Assembly: GCF_012396015.1 (NCBI RefSeq)
Contig: NZ_JAAXOQ010000008.1
Span: 62,001 to 126,000, forward strand
Reading direction: 5' to 3'
Origin: Tsukamurella spumae
GTDB taxonomy: Bacteria; Actinomycetota; Actinomycetes; Mycobacteriales; Mycobacteriaceae
Length of the DNA stretch: 64,000 nt
Under the pieces are notes generated by a model. That model had not been told where the DNA came from and did no database searches. It saw only the letters and a program-made list of their open reading frames with translations. Within the stretch, counting starts at the first letter, position 1. Every line of letters begins with the position of its first letter. The position numbers and the translations under genes were made by a program. This document shows positions 1 to 11,134 of the stretch, in pieces.

Positions 1-3
1 CAC

Positions 4-726
4 ATGACCCTTCTGTCTTCGCGCGACACGAATCGCGCCCACGCGACCCCCAACGTCGAGGTCGACCCCTTCCGCGAACCCGGCCACCTGGCCGACGAGC
101 GCGACAAGGAGTTCCTCACGCCCAACGCCCCCGTGGCCATCGACGGCCGCAATGTGGAGGTGCCCGAGCACTTCCGCATCTACCTGGAAGACAAGTTGGC
201 CCGGTTGGAGAAGTTCCGCTCCACGATCACCGTGTTCGAGGTGAACCTGTTCCACGAGCCGAATCCGCGCCAGTCCAAGGCATGCCAGCGCCTCGAGCTC
301 ACGGTCCGCGGCAAGGGCGGCGTCGCCCGGGCCGAGGCGGCGGCCGAGAGCTTCTACGGCGCCTTCGAGACGGCGCTGACACGGCTGCAGAGCAGGCTGC
401 GCAAGGCCTCGGATCGCAAGAAGGTCCACTACGGCAACCGCACACCGGTCTCGGTCTCGGAGGCCACGGCACCGTCGGCCCTTCTCGATGCGCCGGTCGA
501 CGAGTCCGACGGCGATCCGTACGCCCACCTCGTCGAGGATCACCTGCCCGGTCAGGTGGTCCGCATCAAGGATCATCCGGGCACCCCGATGACGGTCGAT
601 GACGCGCTGTCGCAGATGGAACTGGTCGGTCACGACTTCTTCCTCTTCTTCGACAAGGAGACCGAGAAGCCGTCCGTGGTGTACCGCCGGAAGGCTTTCG
701 ACTACGGCCTCCTCCGGCTGACCTGA
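4..726 (+). CDS. hpf: Long-form ribosome hibernation promoting factor
   Basis: Hibernation factors bind the 30S subunit and pair idle 70S ribosomes into inactive dimers during stress. The 240-residue protein has an N-terminal RaiA/YfiA-like domain (about residues 40-140, with the basic stretch RLQSRLRKASDRKK near its end), a variable linker, and a C-terminal dimerisation domain (about residues 180-240) containing VRIKDHPGTPMTVDDA and FFLFFDKET. The two-domain layout marks the long form. It lies immediately upstream of secA on the same strand, the order known in mycobacteria. Only three bases precede the ATG, so the promoter and any earlier start lie outside the window. The assignment is firm; the exact start is less so. 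Confidence 0.93.
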   Translation: MTLLSSRDTNRAHATPNVEVDPFREPGHLADERDKEFLTPNAPVAIDGRNVEVPEHFRIYLEDKLARLEKFRSTITVFEVNLFHEPNPRQSKACQRLELTVRGKGGVARAEAAAESFYGAFETALTRLQSRLRKASDRKKVHYGNRTPVSVSEATAPSALLDAPVDESDGDPYAHLVEDHLPGQVVRIKDHPGTPMTVDDALSQMELVGHDFFLFFDKETEKPSVVYRRKAFDYGLLRLT

Positions 727-841
727 CGTTTCGCCTACCATGGATCCCGGTCGCCCGACAGGCGGCCGGGATCCGTGCTGTCGTGCCGCTCGCGCGACGC
801 GTTGGCAAAGATCGTTTTCATCACGGGATTGAGGTTGCTCA

Positions 842-3592
<2,751 letters not shown>

Positions 3593-3606
3593 CAGCGGAT
3601 TCCGGC

Positions 3607-3630
3607 ACGGCCCCCGCAGGTGGGGGCCGT
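3607..3630. terminator. Hairpin between convergent secA and acyltransferase genes
   Basis: Arms ACGGCCCCC (3607-3615) and GGGGGCCGT (3622-3630) pair perfectly over 9 bp around a 6-nt loop. It sits in the 46-bp gap between two convergent genes and could end transcription from both sides. There is no U tract, as is common in these genomes. Confidence 0.7.
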
Positions 3631-3638
3631 CGGGAGCG

Positions 3639-4319
3639 CTACTTGCCGCCCTTCTTCGCGTACTCGGGCACCCGGTCCTGCCCGGTGCGGGCGCCGATCG
3701 CGTCCATCATCCGGTCGGTGGCGCGGCGGATCGAGTCCTGGTCGTCCGGGCTCGCGTCGCTGAGGTCGAGCGGGGGCAGCACGTCGACGACGACCCGGCT
3801 CTTCCAGAAGTTCTTCAGCGTGCGGTGGTCGGTGCGGCGCAGTGCGATGGGCACGATCGGCGTGCCGGTGGCCAGCGCGACGCGCACGGCGCCGGTCTTG
3901 CCCTTGTACAGCCGGCCGTCGGGGGAGCGGGTGCCCTCCGGATGGATGCCCCACACGCCGCCGCTCTCGACGATCCCGGTGGCGGCCTCGAGCGCGGGCG
4001 CGGACACGGAACCGCCGCGTCGGTCGACGGGGATCTGCCCCATGCCGGAGAAGAAGATCTTCTTGAACTTCCCCTTGATCCCGGGCTGGGTGAAGTAGTC
4101 GGCCTTGGCCAGGAACATGACCGGCCGCCGGGCGCTCTGCACCACGTAGAACGAGTCCGAGATCGCGAGGTGGTTGGCCGCCAGGATCACCGGCCCGGTA
4201 CGCGGAATGTTCTCCAGCCCGCTGTATTCGGGGCGACCCCAGGCCCAGAGGGCGGGTCCGATCAGCAGGTGGCGGGCGACTCGGTAGCGGAACGCGGCGC
4301 GCAGGGAACTCAGCGACAT
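3639..4319 (-). CDS. Lysophospholipid acyltransferase (PlsC family)
   Basis: This family transfers an acyl chain to lysophosphatidic acid or related acceptors in phospholipid and triglyceride synthesis at the inner face of the membrane. The 226-residue protein shows the catalytic NHxxxxD motif (N49, H50, D55) and the acceptor-binding motif EGTR at residues 127-130, followed by SPDGRLYKGKTG. The length is typical of short PlsC proteins. It is convergent with secA and separated from it by a hairpin. The nearby WS/DGAT fits a lipid neighbourhood, but which lyso-lipid it uses cannot be read from the sequence. Confidence 0.9.
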   Translation of the reverse strand: MSLSSLRAAFRYRVARHLLIGPALWAWGRPEYSGLENIPRTGPVILAANHLAISDSFYVVQSARRPVMFLAKADYFTQPGIKGKFKKIFFSGMGQIPVDRRGGSVSAPALEAATGIVESGGVWGIHPEGTRSPDGRLYKGKTGAVRVALATGTPIVPIALRRTDHRTLKNFWKSRVVVDVLPPLDLSDASPDDQDSIRRATDRMMDAIGARTGQDRVPEYAKKGGK

Positions 4320-4385
4320 GTCCCATTGTGTACCGCTCCGCGGGACCGGGCGGCCGCGAATGGCGGAATCGATCCCCGGCCGAGC

Positions 4386-4964
4386 TCACGCCGCCGTCGT
4401 GAACGCGACCCACCGCCACCGTCCGGCCGTGGCCTCGACCCGGCCCGCGGCCGCGAGGACGCGGTCCCCGCGGCTGTAGGTGAGGAAGATCTCGGCGCCC
4501 ACCTCGGGATCGCCGGCCCGCGGCCGGGTGCGCGGCGCGAGCGCCCGGGGCGTGCCGACGTGCACATCGCCCCAGCCGGACACGATCCCCGCCGGACCGT
4601 GGTCGGCGAGCGTGCGGAGCACGTCGACGACGGTGGTCGAGGCGATGGCCGCCAGGTGTTTGGCGGGTCGTCGTCGGTCGAGCACCTCGAAGACGGGGCG
4701 CAGCGTCGACAGCACGAACCGGTGCGCGTCGGGATGGACGGCGGCCACGGGCCCGGGCAGGGCCGTCGGGGCGGGCGGTCCGGACTTCGACGGTGCCGGG
4801 ACCGGCGGTGCGGCGGGTGTGGCCCGCGGTCGCGTCAACGGCTCCGCCGGCGGCTCGGCGGACGGTGCGCGCAGCACCACGAAGCCCCGTTCCTTCGACG
4901 ACGGCGTGCGGGACCCGGTCCCGCCGGCCGTGAGAATGATCGCCCCCATACTCATTAGACGCAC
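4386..4964 (-). CDS. Rv3235-family protein, function unknown
   Basis: The protein has a low-complexity Pro/Ala-rich N-terminal half (about residues 30-80) and a compact C-terminal domain (about 85-192) with the stretch VGAEIFLTYSRGDRVLAAAG. The C-terminal sequence and the position beside a Tgs3-like acyltransferase match the actinobacterial family named after Rv3235, often found near secA; no function is established for it. The frame opens with GTG at 4964; ATG codons at 4955 and 4949 are alternative starts and I cannot choose confidently. It is divergent from the acyltransferase, with about 90 bp between the two starts. Confidence 0.72.
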   Translation of the reverse strand: MRLMSMGAIILTAGGTGSRTPSSKERGFVVLRAPSAEPPAEPLTRPRATPAAPPVPAPSKSGPPAPTALPGPVAAVHPDAHRFVLSTLRPVFEVLDRRRPAKHLAAIASTTVVDVLRTLADHGPAGIVSGWGDVHVGTPRALAPRTRPRAGDPEVGAEIFLTYSRGDRVLAAAGRVEATAGRWRWVAFTTAA

Positions 4965-5056
4965 CAGGGAGCCGTTCGGATCCCTCGTACTCCGACCGGC
5001 CCGTGCCCGCCCATCCCGTATGCTGGCGCCGAAGATCGACGCTGGGGAGGTGCGCG

Positions 5057-6460
5057 GTGAAGGGCAGGCTCAGCCAGTCCGACGCGGAGTTCTACGCGTT
5101 GGAGAATTCCACGACCCCCACGCACGTCGGATCGCTGGTGATCCTGCGGCGCCCCGAGGAGGGCCTGGACTACGAGCGCCTGCTCGACACGATCGAGGAG
5201 CGCCTGGCCGCGGTGCCGCGGTACCGGCAGAAGGTCCGGACGGTGCCGCTCGGGATCGCCCGGCCGGTGTGGATCGAGGACCGCGACTTCGACATCACCT
5301 ACCACGTACGGGTCTCCGCCCTGCCGCAACCGGGCAGCGACGATCAGCTGCACGACCTCGTCGCCCGCCTCAACTCGCGTCCGCTCGACCGCGAGCGCCC
5401 GCTGTGGGAGGTCTACCTCATCGAGGGCGTCGCCGACGATCGGCTGGCGGTGTTCAGCAAGACCCACCTGGCGCTGGTCGACGGCCGCGCCAATGTCGAT
5501 CTGATGCAGCTGCTGCTCACCGACACACCGCACACGCCGCAGCCGCCCGAGGACCTGTGGATGGGCCAGCACGAGCCGAGCGACGGCGAGCTCGTGATGG
5601 GCGCCGTCATCGACATGTTCTCGCGCCCGAAGCGCACCGCGGCCATGATCCAGGGCGTCGTCGGCGAGGTCGCCGAGTCGATCACGGGGCTGCAGGAGGA
5701 CGCGGTCAACGTGATCGAACGCGCGTCGTCACTGGTGCGCGCCCGCACCGCCGTGACCCCGGTCCGTTCGCTCAACGTGCCGATCTCGCGGAGCCGACGG
5801 TTCGCGGTCGCGCGGATGGACCTCGACGAGTTCCGCCGGTTGCGCGCCGCGTACGGCTGCACGGTCAACGACCTGCTGCTGTCGGTGGTCGCCGGCGGCC
5901 TGCGCACCTGGCTGATCTCGCGGGGCGAACCGATCAGCGCCGGCACCGAGGTGCGGGTGCTCGAGCCGATCGCCGTCGACGACGTGGGCCTGGGCGTCGG
6001 GGAGCAGGTGCGCGCGTACATCGTCCGGCTGCCGGTCGCGGAGGGCAACGCGGTGGTCCGGATGCGGCAGATCGCGCACGGCGCGGCGGCCCAGGTCGAC
6101 CGGAACCGGCAGGTGGCCGCCCGGGCGCTCGCGGCGAGCGGCGGCTTCACCCCGCCCACGCTGCACGCCCTCGGCGCGCGCACGGCGATGAGCGTCTCGC
6201 CGCGCTCGTTCAACATCCTGGTCACCAACGCGCCGGGGCCGCAGGCGCCGGTGTACCTGGCGGGGATCGAGGTGCAGCGGGTGTACCCGGTGCCCCCGCT
6301 CATCGCCGATCAGGTGGTGTCCATCGGCATCACGTCGTACAACGGCACCGTCTACATCGGCCTCAACGCCGACCGCGACGGCATGTGGGACGTGATCTCG
6401 ATGACGGAGTTCCTGTACGAGGCGCGCGACGAGCTCGCCGCGTCCGCGAAGGGGGAGTAG
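5057..6460 (+). CDS. Wax ester synthase / diacylglycerol acyltransferase (WS/DGAT, Tgs-like)
   Basis: This family joins acyl-CoA to fatty alcohols or diacylglycerol, making wax esters or storage triglyceride. The 467-residue length, the N-terminal stretch LSQSDAEFYALEN and the motif PLWEVYLIEG are typical. The active-site motif is normally HHxxxDG, but here it reads THLALVDG (residues 136-143), so the second, catalytic histidine position is leucine. Start GTG 5057 was chosen because GGGGAGG lies just before it; a longer frame from 5003 has no such site. A TATGCT box at 5019-5024 is a plausible -10. It abuts the next gene directly. Position beside the Rv3235-family gene suggests the Tgs3 group. 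Confidence 0.88.
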   Translation: MKGRLSQSDAEFYALENSTTPTHVGSLVILRRPEEGLDYERLLDTIEERLAAVPRYRQKVRTVPLGIARPVWIEDRDFDITYHVRVSALPQPGSDDQLHDLVARLNSRPLDRERPLWEVYLIEGVADDRLAVFSKTHLALVDGRANVDLMQLLLTDTPHTPQPPEDLWMGQHEPSDGELVMGAVIDMFSRPKRTAAMIQGVVGEVAESITGLQEDAVNVIERASSLVRARTAVTPVRSLNVPISRSRRFAVARMDLDEFRRLRAAYGCTVNDLLLSVVAGGLRTWLISRGEPISAGTEVRVLEPIAVDDVGLGVGEQVRAYIVRLPVAEGNAVVRMRQIAHGAAAQVDRNRQVAARALAASGGFTPPTLHALGARTAMSVSPRSFNILVTNAPGPQAPVYLAGIEVQRVYPVPPLIADQVVSIGITSYNGTVYIGLNADRDGMWDVISMTEFLYEARDELAASAKGE

Positions 6461-6982
6461 ATGTCTGTCCGCGTGTACGTGCCCAGCACCCTGGCCGGGC
6501 TGCAGGTCCTGCAGCGCGACGGTGAGCTGTTCCCGTTGGGCGGCACCGTCTTCGGGGTGACGCCGGCGCTGCGCGAGGCGTACACCTCGGGCGACGACGA
6601 GGAGCTCGCCGAGGCCGCCATGCGGAACGCCGCGCGGGCCTCCCTGCGGTTGCTCGCGGTCGACGGTGCGCCGGAAACCGATGGCGCGGAACCGGATCCG
6701 ATCCGGCGCGTGGTCATCACCGCCGACGTCCCCGCCGCGAAGGAGCGCCCGGACCTCGATGACGCGGTGCTCAAGGTGACCGAGCCGATCCTCCTCAAGA
6801 ACGTGCTCGCCGTGCACGTGGACGTGTCCGATGCCGAGGACGCCGTCACCCGCGCCGCGCAGGTCGTCGACGCCGCGGATCTGGGCGACGAGGACGCCGA
6901 GCTCGCCGTCGGCGACGCCGAGGATCACGACCTCGCCTGGTACGCGACACAGGAACTGCCCTTCCTCCTCGAACTGCTCTGA
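6461..6982 (+). CDS. Conserved actinobacterial protein (DUF6912-like)
   Basis: The ATG follows the acyltransferase stop codon with no gap, so the two are almost certainly one operon with coupled translation. The 173-residue acidic protein opens with MSVRVYVPSTLAGLQVL and ends in a strongly acidic segment (DEDAELAVGDAEDHDLAW). It has no signal peptide or membrane segment and is probably cytosolic. I recognise it as the small conserved protein that accompanies Tgs3-like genes in mycobacteria (Rv3231c position); the DUF6912 name is from memory. No catalytic motif is visible and the function is unknown. Confidence 0.75.
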   Translation: MSVRVYVPSTLAGLQVLQRDGELFPLGGTVFGVTPALREAYTSGDDEELAEAAMRNAARASLRLLAVDGAPETDGAEPDPIRRVVITADVPAAKERPDLDDAVLKVTEPILLKNVLAVHVDVSDAEDAVTRAAQVVDAADLGDEDAELAVGDAEDHDLAWYATQELPFLLELL

Positions 6983-7056
6983 CCCGGACGGGACGGCGTC
7001 ACAGCCGGCTGCGCGGGAGCATCGCGTCACACCGCGATGGAACAGTCGGGAAGAAA

Positions 7057-7086
7057 TTGTCCCAACAGGTTACGGCACCGTAGGCT
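7057..7086 (+). promoter_or_regulatory. Promoter of the ferredoxin reductase, leaderless type
   Basis: TTGTCC (7057-7062) and TAGGCT (7081-7086) are spaced by 18 bp. The -10 box ends 6 nt before the ATG at 7093, so the transcript probably starts at or next to the start codon. The segment TTACGGCACCGTAG (7070-7083) overlaps the -10 and resembles half of the palindrome in front of the first desaturase. Confidence 0.6.
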
Positions 7087-7092
7087 CAGGGC

Positions 7093-8238
7093 ATGAGCAA
7101 CCGTTTCCGCGCCCTCCGTGACTGGCTCGAGTCCCCGGCCAAGGACGTTTCCGCCGAGCATCCCCGCACCAATCTGGTGCGCGGTGCCGTGGCGCGCCTG
7201 ACCACCCCGCTGCTCCCGGACGACTACCTGCACCTGATCAACCCGCTGTGGTCGGCGCGCGAGCTGCGCGGCAAGATCGTGCGGGTCGAGCAGGAGACGG
7301 ACGACTCGGTCACCCTCACGATCGAGACCGGCTGGGGCTTCAACACCAAGTACGAGGCCGGGCAGTACGTCGGCATCGGCGTGCTCGTCGACGGCAAGTG
7401 GACGTGGCGCTCGTACTCGCTGACCTCCGTGCCGGACATGGGGCAGGGTCGCGGGCCGCGCGAGGTCTCGATCACCGTGAAGGCGATGAACGAGGGCTTC
7501 CTGTCGAACCACCTCGTCACGGGCGTCTCCGAGGGCACGATCGTGCGGCTGCAGGCACCGTCGGGCGATTTCACGCTCCCGAACCCCCTGCCGCCCAAGG
7601 TCCTGTTCCTCACCGCGGGCAGCGGCATCACCCCGGTCATGGCGATGCTCCGCACGCTGGAGCGGCGCGGCATCCCGGCGTCCACCGACATCGTGGCCGT
7701 GCACTCCGCCCCGACCGCCGACGCGACGCTGTTCCGCGACGAGCTCGAGGCCTTCGACGCGAACCACGACAATGTGGCCGTCCAACTGCGGTACACCCGC
7801 GAGACCGGCCGGCTCACGCCCGCCAACATCGGCGAGGTCGTGCCGGACTGGCAGGAGCGGCAGACGTGGATCTGTGGCCCCGGCGTGTTCCTGAGCGACA
7901 TGGAGAAGGCCTGGAAGGACCGCGGGATCGAGTCGCGGCTGCACCAGGAGCGGTTCACCGTCGAGCGCGCCGATGTCTCGGCGAGCGGCGGCGAGGTCAC
8001 CTTCCTCAAGGCCGGGAAGACCACCGATGTCGACGGTGCCACCACCCTTCTGGAGGCCGGCGAGGCCGCGGGCGTGCAGATGCCCTTCGGCTGCCGCATG
8101 GGCATCTGCCAGACCTGCGTGGTGCAGCTCGCCGACGGTCAGGTCCGCGACCTGCGCAGCGGTGACCTGCACACGGAGGGCGAGCGGATTCAGACGTGCA
8201 TCTCCGTTGCGGTCGGCGATTGCACGCTCGACGTCTAG
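7093..8238 (+). CDS. Ferredoxin reductase-type electron donor for acyl desaturase
   Basis: This 381-residue single-chain oxidoreductase passes electrons from NAD(P)H through FAD to a 2Fe-2S centre. In order: FAD-binding motif RSYSLTS (about residue 109), nucleotide-binding LTAGSGITPVMAMLR (about 175), and a C-terminal plant-type ferredoxin domain with the cluster motif GCRMGICQTC and a later CIS. In M. tuberculosis the equivalent gene (Rv3230c) lies before DesA3 and supplies its electrons. Here it is followed by a desaturase after a 121-bp gap holding its own promoter. The same role is inferred from order and domain content. Confidence 0.9.
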   Translation: MSNRFRALRDWLESPAKDVSAEHPRTNLVRGAVARLTTPLLPDDYLHLINPLWSARELRGKIVRVEQETDDSVTLTIETGWGFNTKYEAGQYVGIGVLVDGKWTWRSYSLTSVPDMGQGRGPREVSITVKAMNEGFLSNHLVTGVSEGTIVRLQAPSGDFTLPNPLPPKVLFLTAGSGITPVMAMLRTLERRGIPASTDIVAVHSAPTADATLFRDELEAFDANHDNVAVQLRYTRETGRLTPANIGEVVPDWQERQTWICGPGVFLSDMEKAWKDRGIESRLHQERFTVERADVSASGGEVTFLKAGKTTDVDGATTLLEAGEAAGVQMPFGCRMGICQTCVVQLADGQVRDLRSGDLHTEGERIQTCISVAVGDCTLDV

Positions 8239-8281
8239 CGCTGCGCGCCGAGGCGTCCGACCTGCGGGTTGGTCACATCCG

Positions 8282-8311
8282 TTGACAGGCTACGCACCCG
8301 TAACTTACGGT
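8282..8311 (+). promoter_or_regulatory. Promoter of first desaturase
   Basis: A perfect TTGACA (8282-8287) is followed 18 bp later by TACGGT (8306-8311), matching TANNNT. Initiation near 8318 would give a leader of about 42 nt containing GAAGG before the ATG at 8360. The operator-like palindrome listed separately covers the spacer and the -10. Confidence 0.65.
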
Positions 8312-8318
8312 TGCGTAG
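8290..8318. promoter_or_regulatory. 29-bp operator-like palindrome before desaturase
   Basis: Arms CTACGCACCCGTAA (8290-8303) and TTACGGTTGCGTAG (8305-8318) are complementary at 13 of 14 positions around the central C 8304. It overlaps the -10 and the spacer, where a bound repressor would block RNA polymerase. Length and symmetry fit a TetR-type dimer pair. The regulator is unknown; no TetR gene is adjacent. Confidence 0.65.
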
Positions 8319-8359
8319 GTTAGAGACGACACCGACCGACCACTGAAGGACGGGCCCGC

Positions 8360-9619
8360 ATGGCGATCACCGACATCCCCGAGTACGCGCATCTCACCGA
8401 GGCCGACGTCGAGACGTTGGGGGCGGAGCTGGATGCGATCCGGCGCGACATCGAGGCCGTCCGGGGCGAGACCGACGTGCAGTACCTGCGGCGCACCATC
8501 GCCGCGCAGCGCGGGCTCGAGGTGGCGGGCCGGGCGATGCTGCTCGGCGCGCACAAGCGCGGCTTCTGGTGGGGTTCGGCGGTCTCGCTCGGTCTGGCGA
8601 AGATCATCGAGAACATGGAGCTCGGGCACAACATCATGCACGGGCAGTGGGACTGGATGAACGATCCGGAGATCCACTCGACCACGTGGGAGTGGGACAA
8701 CGCCGGCACCTCGCGGCTGTGGAAGCACACCCACAACTACGTGCACCACAAGTACACGAACGTCCTCGACATGGACGACGACGTGGGCTACAAGACCCTG
8801 CGCGTCACGCGCGATCAGCCGTGGACCCCGTTCAACTCGGGCAACCTCGTCTACAACACGATCCTCATGCTGCTCTTCGAGTACGGCGTGGCGATCCAGC
8901 ACCTCGAGCTCGGCCGCGCGGCCACCAAGTGGAAGAAGTCGTGGTTCGATCGTGAGGGCTTCAAGGCGGACGCCTCGGACGTCGGCCGCAAGATCGGCCG
9001 CCAGGTGCTCAAGGACTATGTCGCGGCGCCGCTCGTCGGCGTGTCCTTCGGCGGTGCGCGCGGGTGGCGCAAGGCGCTGACCGCGACGATCACCGCCAAC
9101 GTGATCCGGAACGTGTGGACCAACGCGGTCATCTTCTGCGGCCACTTCCCCGACGGTGCCGAGAAGTTCACCAAGCAGGACGTCGACAACGAGACGCAGG
9201 CGCAGTGGTACCTGCGCCAGATGCTCGGCAGTGCGAACCTCTCCGGCGGCCCCGTCATCGACTTCCTCTCCGGCAATCTGAGTTACCAGATCGAGCACCA
9301 CCTGTTCCCCGACCTGCCGTCGAACCGGTTGGCGGAGATCGGCGTTCGGGTTCGCGCGCTGTGCGAGAAGTACGACCTGCCGTACACGATCGGGCCCCTG
9401 CACGTGCAGTACTACAAGTCCTGGCGCACCATCGCCAAGCTGTCGCTGCCCAACAAGTACCTGCGCGACACCGCCGACGACGCCCCGGAGACCGCCTCGG
9501 AGGCGATGTTCGCGGGCACCGAGTTCGCGGAGCCGCGGGTCGACGCGGTCACCGGGCGCCGGTTCGGCCTCAAGGCCGCTCGCGCCGCGGTCCACGCCCG
9601 GCGTCGCCGCCGCGCCTGA
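8360..9619 (+). CDS. Membrane acyl desaturase 1 (DesA3-like)
   Basis: Membrane di-iron desaturases insert a double bond in acyl-CoA or acyl-lipid chains using O2 and electrons from a reductase. The 419-residue protein carries the three histidine boxes: GHNIMH near residue 93, HTHNYVHHKYTNV near residue 128, and QIEHHLFPDLPSNR near residue 312. The flanking sequence MHGQWDWMNDPEIHSTTWEWD-like is shared with the two downstream paralogues. ATG 8360 is preceded by GAAGG. Directly after the reductase gene, it best matches the DesA3 type, a stearoyl-CoA delta-9 desaturase in mycobacteria. Regiospecificity is inferred, not shown by the sequence. Confidence 0.9.
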   Translation: MAITDIPEYAHLTEADVETLGAELDAIRRDIEAVRGETDVQYLRRTIAAQRGLEVAGRAMLLGAHKRGFWWGSAVSLGLAKIIENMELGHNIMHGQWDWMNDPEIHSTTWEWDNAGTSRLWKHTHNYVHHKYTNVLDMDDDVGYKTLRVTRDQPWTPFNSGNLVYNTILMLLFEYGVAIQHLELGRAATKWKKSWFDREGFKADASDVGRKIGRQVLKDYVAAPLVGVSFGGARGWRKALTATITANVIRNVWTNAVIFCGHFPDGAEKFTKQDVDNETQAQWYLRQMLGSANLSGGPVIDFLSGNLSYQIEHHLFPDLPSNRLAEIGVRVRALCEKYDLPYTIGPLHVQYYKSWRTIAKLSLPNKYLRDTADDAPETASEAMFAGTEFAEPRVDAVTGRRFGLKAARAAVHARRRRRA

Positions 9620-9632
9620 CCCCCGTTCCCTT

Positions 9633-9661
9633 GCCCGACGGTGCGCCGCGCACCGTCGGGC
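9633..9661 (+). terminator. Terminator hairpin after desaturase 1
   Basis: Arms GCCCGACGGTGC (9633-9644) and GCACCGTCGGGC (9650-9661) form a perfect 12-bp stem with a 5-nt loop, 14 bp after the stop codon. Each arm contains one copy of the octamer GACGGTGC that recurs throughout the window. Confidence 0.8.
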
Positions 9662-9814
9662 ATCGGCGTCTCGTGGGGGAGATCGGTACCGCGGACGTGT
9701 GACGTGCGCCCCACGTGAAACAAGATCGATGACTTTGTCCTACCCGGCTGCTACGGTGGAATCGTTCTGTTCTTGAGGCCGCACCATGCGGTCGTACCGA
9801 TGGGGGATCGCCTC

Positions 9815-11101
9815 GTGGCTATCACTGACGTCGCGGAGTACGCGCACCTGACCGACGCCGATATCGAGGCGCTCGGTGCTGAGCTGGACGCGCTGCGTCG
9901 CGAGATCGAGGAGAGCCGCGGCGAGGAGGATGCCAAGTACATCCGCCGCGTGATCAAGAGCCAGCGCATCGCCGAGACCGCCGGCCGCGTCTTCGGGCTG
10001 GGCGCCGGCATGAAGGGCTGGAAGGGCAAGGCCGCTTGGGCCGCCTCCGCCGCGTGCCTGAGCTACGCGAAGGTGATCGAGAACAACGAGCTCGGCCACA
10101 ACATCATGCACGGCCAGTGGGACTGGATGAACGATCCGGAGATCCACTCCACCAGCTGGGAGTGGGACAGCGCCTCGGACGGCAAGTTCTGGCGCCACAC
10201 CCACAACTACATGCACCACAAGTACACCAACGTCACCGATATGGACGACGACATCGGCTACGGCATCCTGCGCGTCACGCGCGACCAGCCGTGGGAGCCG
10301 TACATGCTCTTCAATCCGGTCTACAACTTCATCCTCATGACGGGCTTCCAGTACGGCAAGGCCGTGCAGCACCTCGAGCTGATGAAGGCCATCAAGGCGG
10401 CGCTCAACGGCGGTGAGCAGTACGCCGAGTACGACTGGGAGGAGTTCCGCAGCCGGCTCAAGGTGGTCCTCACCAAGATCACCAAGCAGACCGCGAAGGA
10501 CTACGTCCTGTTCCCGGCGATGGCGGTGCCCTTCACCGGCGCCCGCGGCTACAAGAAGGCCGCCTCGGCGAACTACGTCGCGAACACGGTGCGCGACGTG
10601 TGGGATCACATGACCATCTTCTGCGGTCACTTCCCGGACGATGCCGAGAAGTTCACCATCGAGGACATCGACAACGAGACCCTCCCGGAGTGGTACCTGC
10701 GCCAGATGCTGGGCACCGCGAACTTCGAGGGCAGCAACGCGCTGCACTTCATCACCGGGCACCTGGGCCGGCAGATCGAGCACCACCTGTACCCGGACCT
10801 GCCCTCCAACCGCTACAACTACATCAACTCGCGCCTGGTCGAGATCTGCGAGAAGTACGACCTGCCGTACAACACCGGGCCGATGTGGAAGCAGTACGCC
10901 GAGTCCTGGCGCACCATCATCAAGCTCTCGCTGCCGGACAAGTACCTGACGGCCACCGTCGACGATGCGCCCGAGACGCACTCGAACAAGCGCTTCTACG
11001 ACGAGTCCGGCCGGACCACCGTGGTCAAGGGCGAGATCGATGCAGAGGGCAACCGTCGTGGCCTGGTCTCGCACGTCGAGGAGCTGGCGGCAGCGAAGTA
11101 A
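9815..11101 (+). CDS. Membrane acyl desaturase 2
   Basis: This 428-residue paralogue of the preceding gene starts with the same MAITDV-EYAHL pattern. All three histidine boxes are present: GHNIMH near residue 102, HTHNYMHHKYTNV near residue 130, and QIEHHLYPDLPSNR near residue 325. It differs by an insertion after the first third and a longer middle segment. GTG 9815 was chosen over an upstream ATG at 9786 or the frame start at 9773 because the paralogues begin at the equivalent residue and GGGGGAT lies 7 nt before it. A hairpin ends the upstream gene, so it likely has its own promoter; TACGGT at 9752-9757 is a candidate -10 with no convincing -35. Confidence 0.88.
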   Translation: MAITDVAEYAHLTDADIEALGAELDALRREIEESRGEEDAKYIRRVIKSQRIAETAGRVFGLGAGMKGWKGKAAWAASAACLSYAKVIENNELGHNIMHGQWDWMNDPEIHSTSWEWDSASDGKFWRHTHNYMHHKYTNVTDMDDDIGYGILRVTRDQPWEPYMLFNPVYNFILMTGFQYGKAVQHLELMKAIKAALNGGEQYAEYDWEEFRSRLKVVLTKITKQTAKDYVLFPAMAVPFTGARGYKKAASANYVANTVRDVWDHMTIFCGHFPDDAEKFTIEDIDNETLPEWYLRQMLGTANFEGSNALHFITGHLGRQIEHHLYPDLPSNRYNYINSRLVEICEKYDLPYNTGPMWKQYAESWRTIIKLSLPDKYLTATVDDAPETHSNKRFYDESGRTTVVKGEIDAEGNRRGLVSHVEELAAAK

Positions 11102-11121
11102 CGGAGCGGGCCGGACGCGCG

Positions 11122-11127
11122 TAGCCT
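11122..11127 (+). promoter_or_regulatory. -10 box of desaturase 3, leaderless type
   Basis: TAGCCT ends 7 nt before the GTG start at 11135. No ribosome binding site precedes that GTG, which fits leaderless translation. No clear -35 is seen. The box lies in the 33-bp gap after desaturase 2, so read-through is also possible. Confidence 0.5.
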
Positions 11128-11134
11128 TAGACAC

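Noticed and set aside
7039-7071. Possible SigH promoter before the reductase (GGAACA...GTT)
   Set aside because: The spacing is 24 bp, outside the 16-20 bp range; the TTGTCC/TAGGCT pair explains the start better.
9735-9757. TTGTCC and TACGGT before desaturase 2 as a full promoter
   Set aside because: The spacing is only 11 bp. TACGGT may be a -10, but the -35 is unknown.
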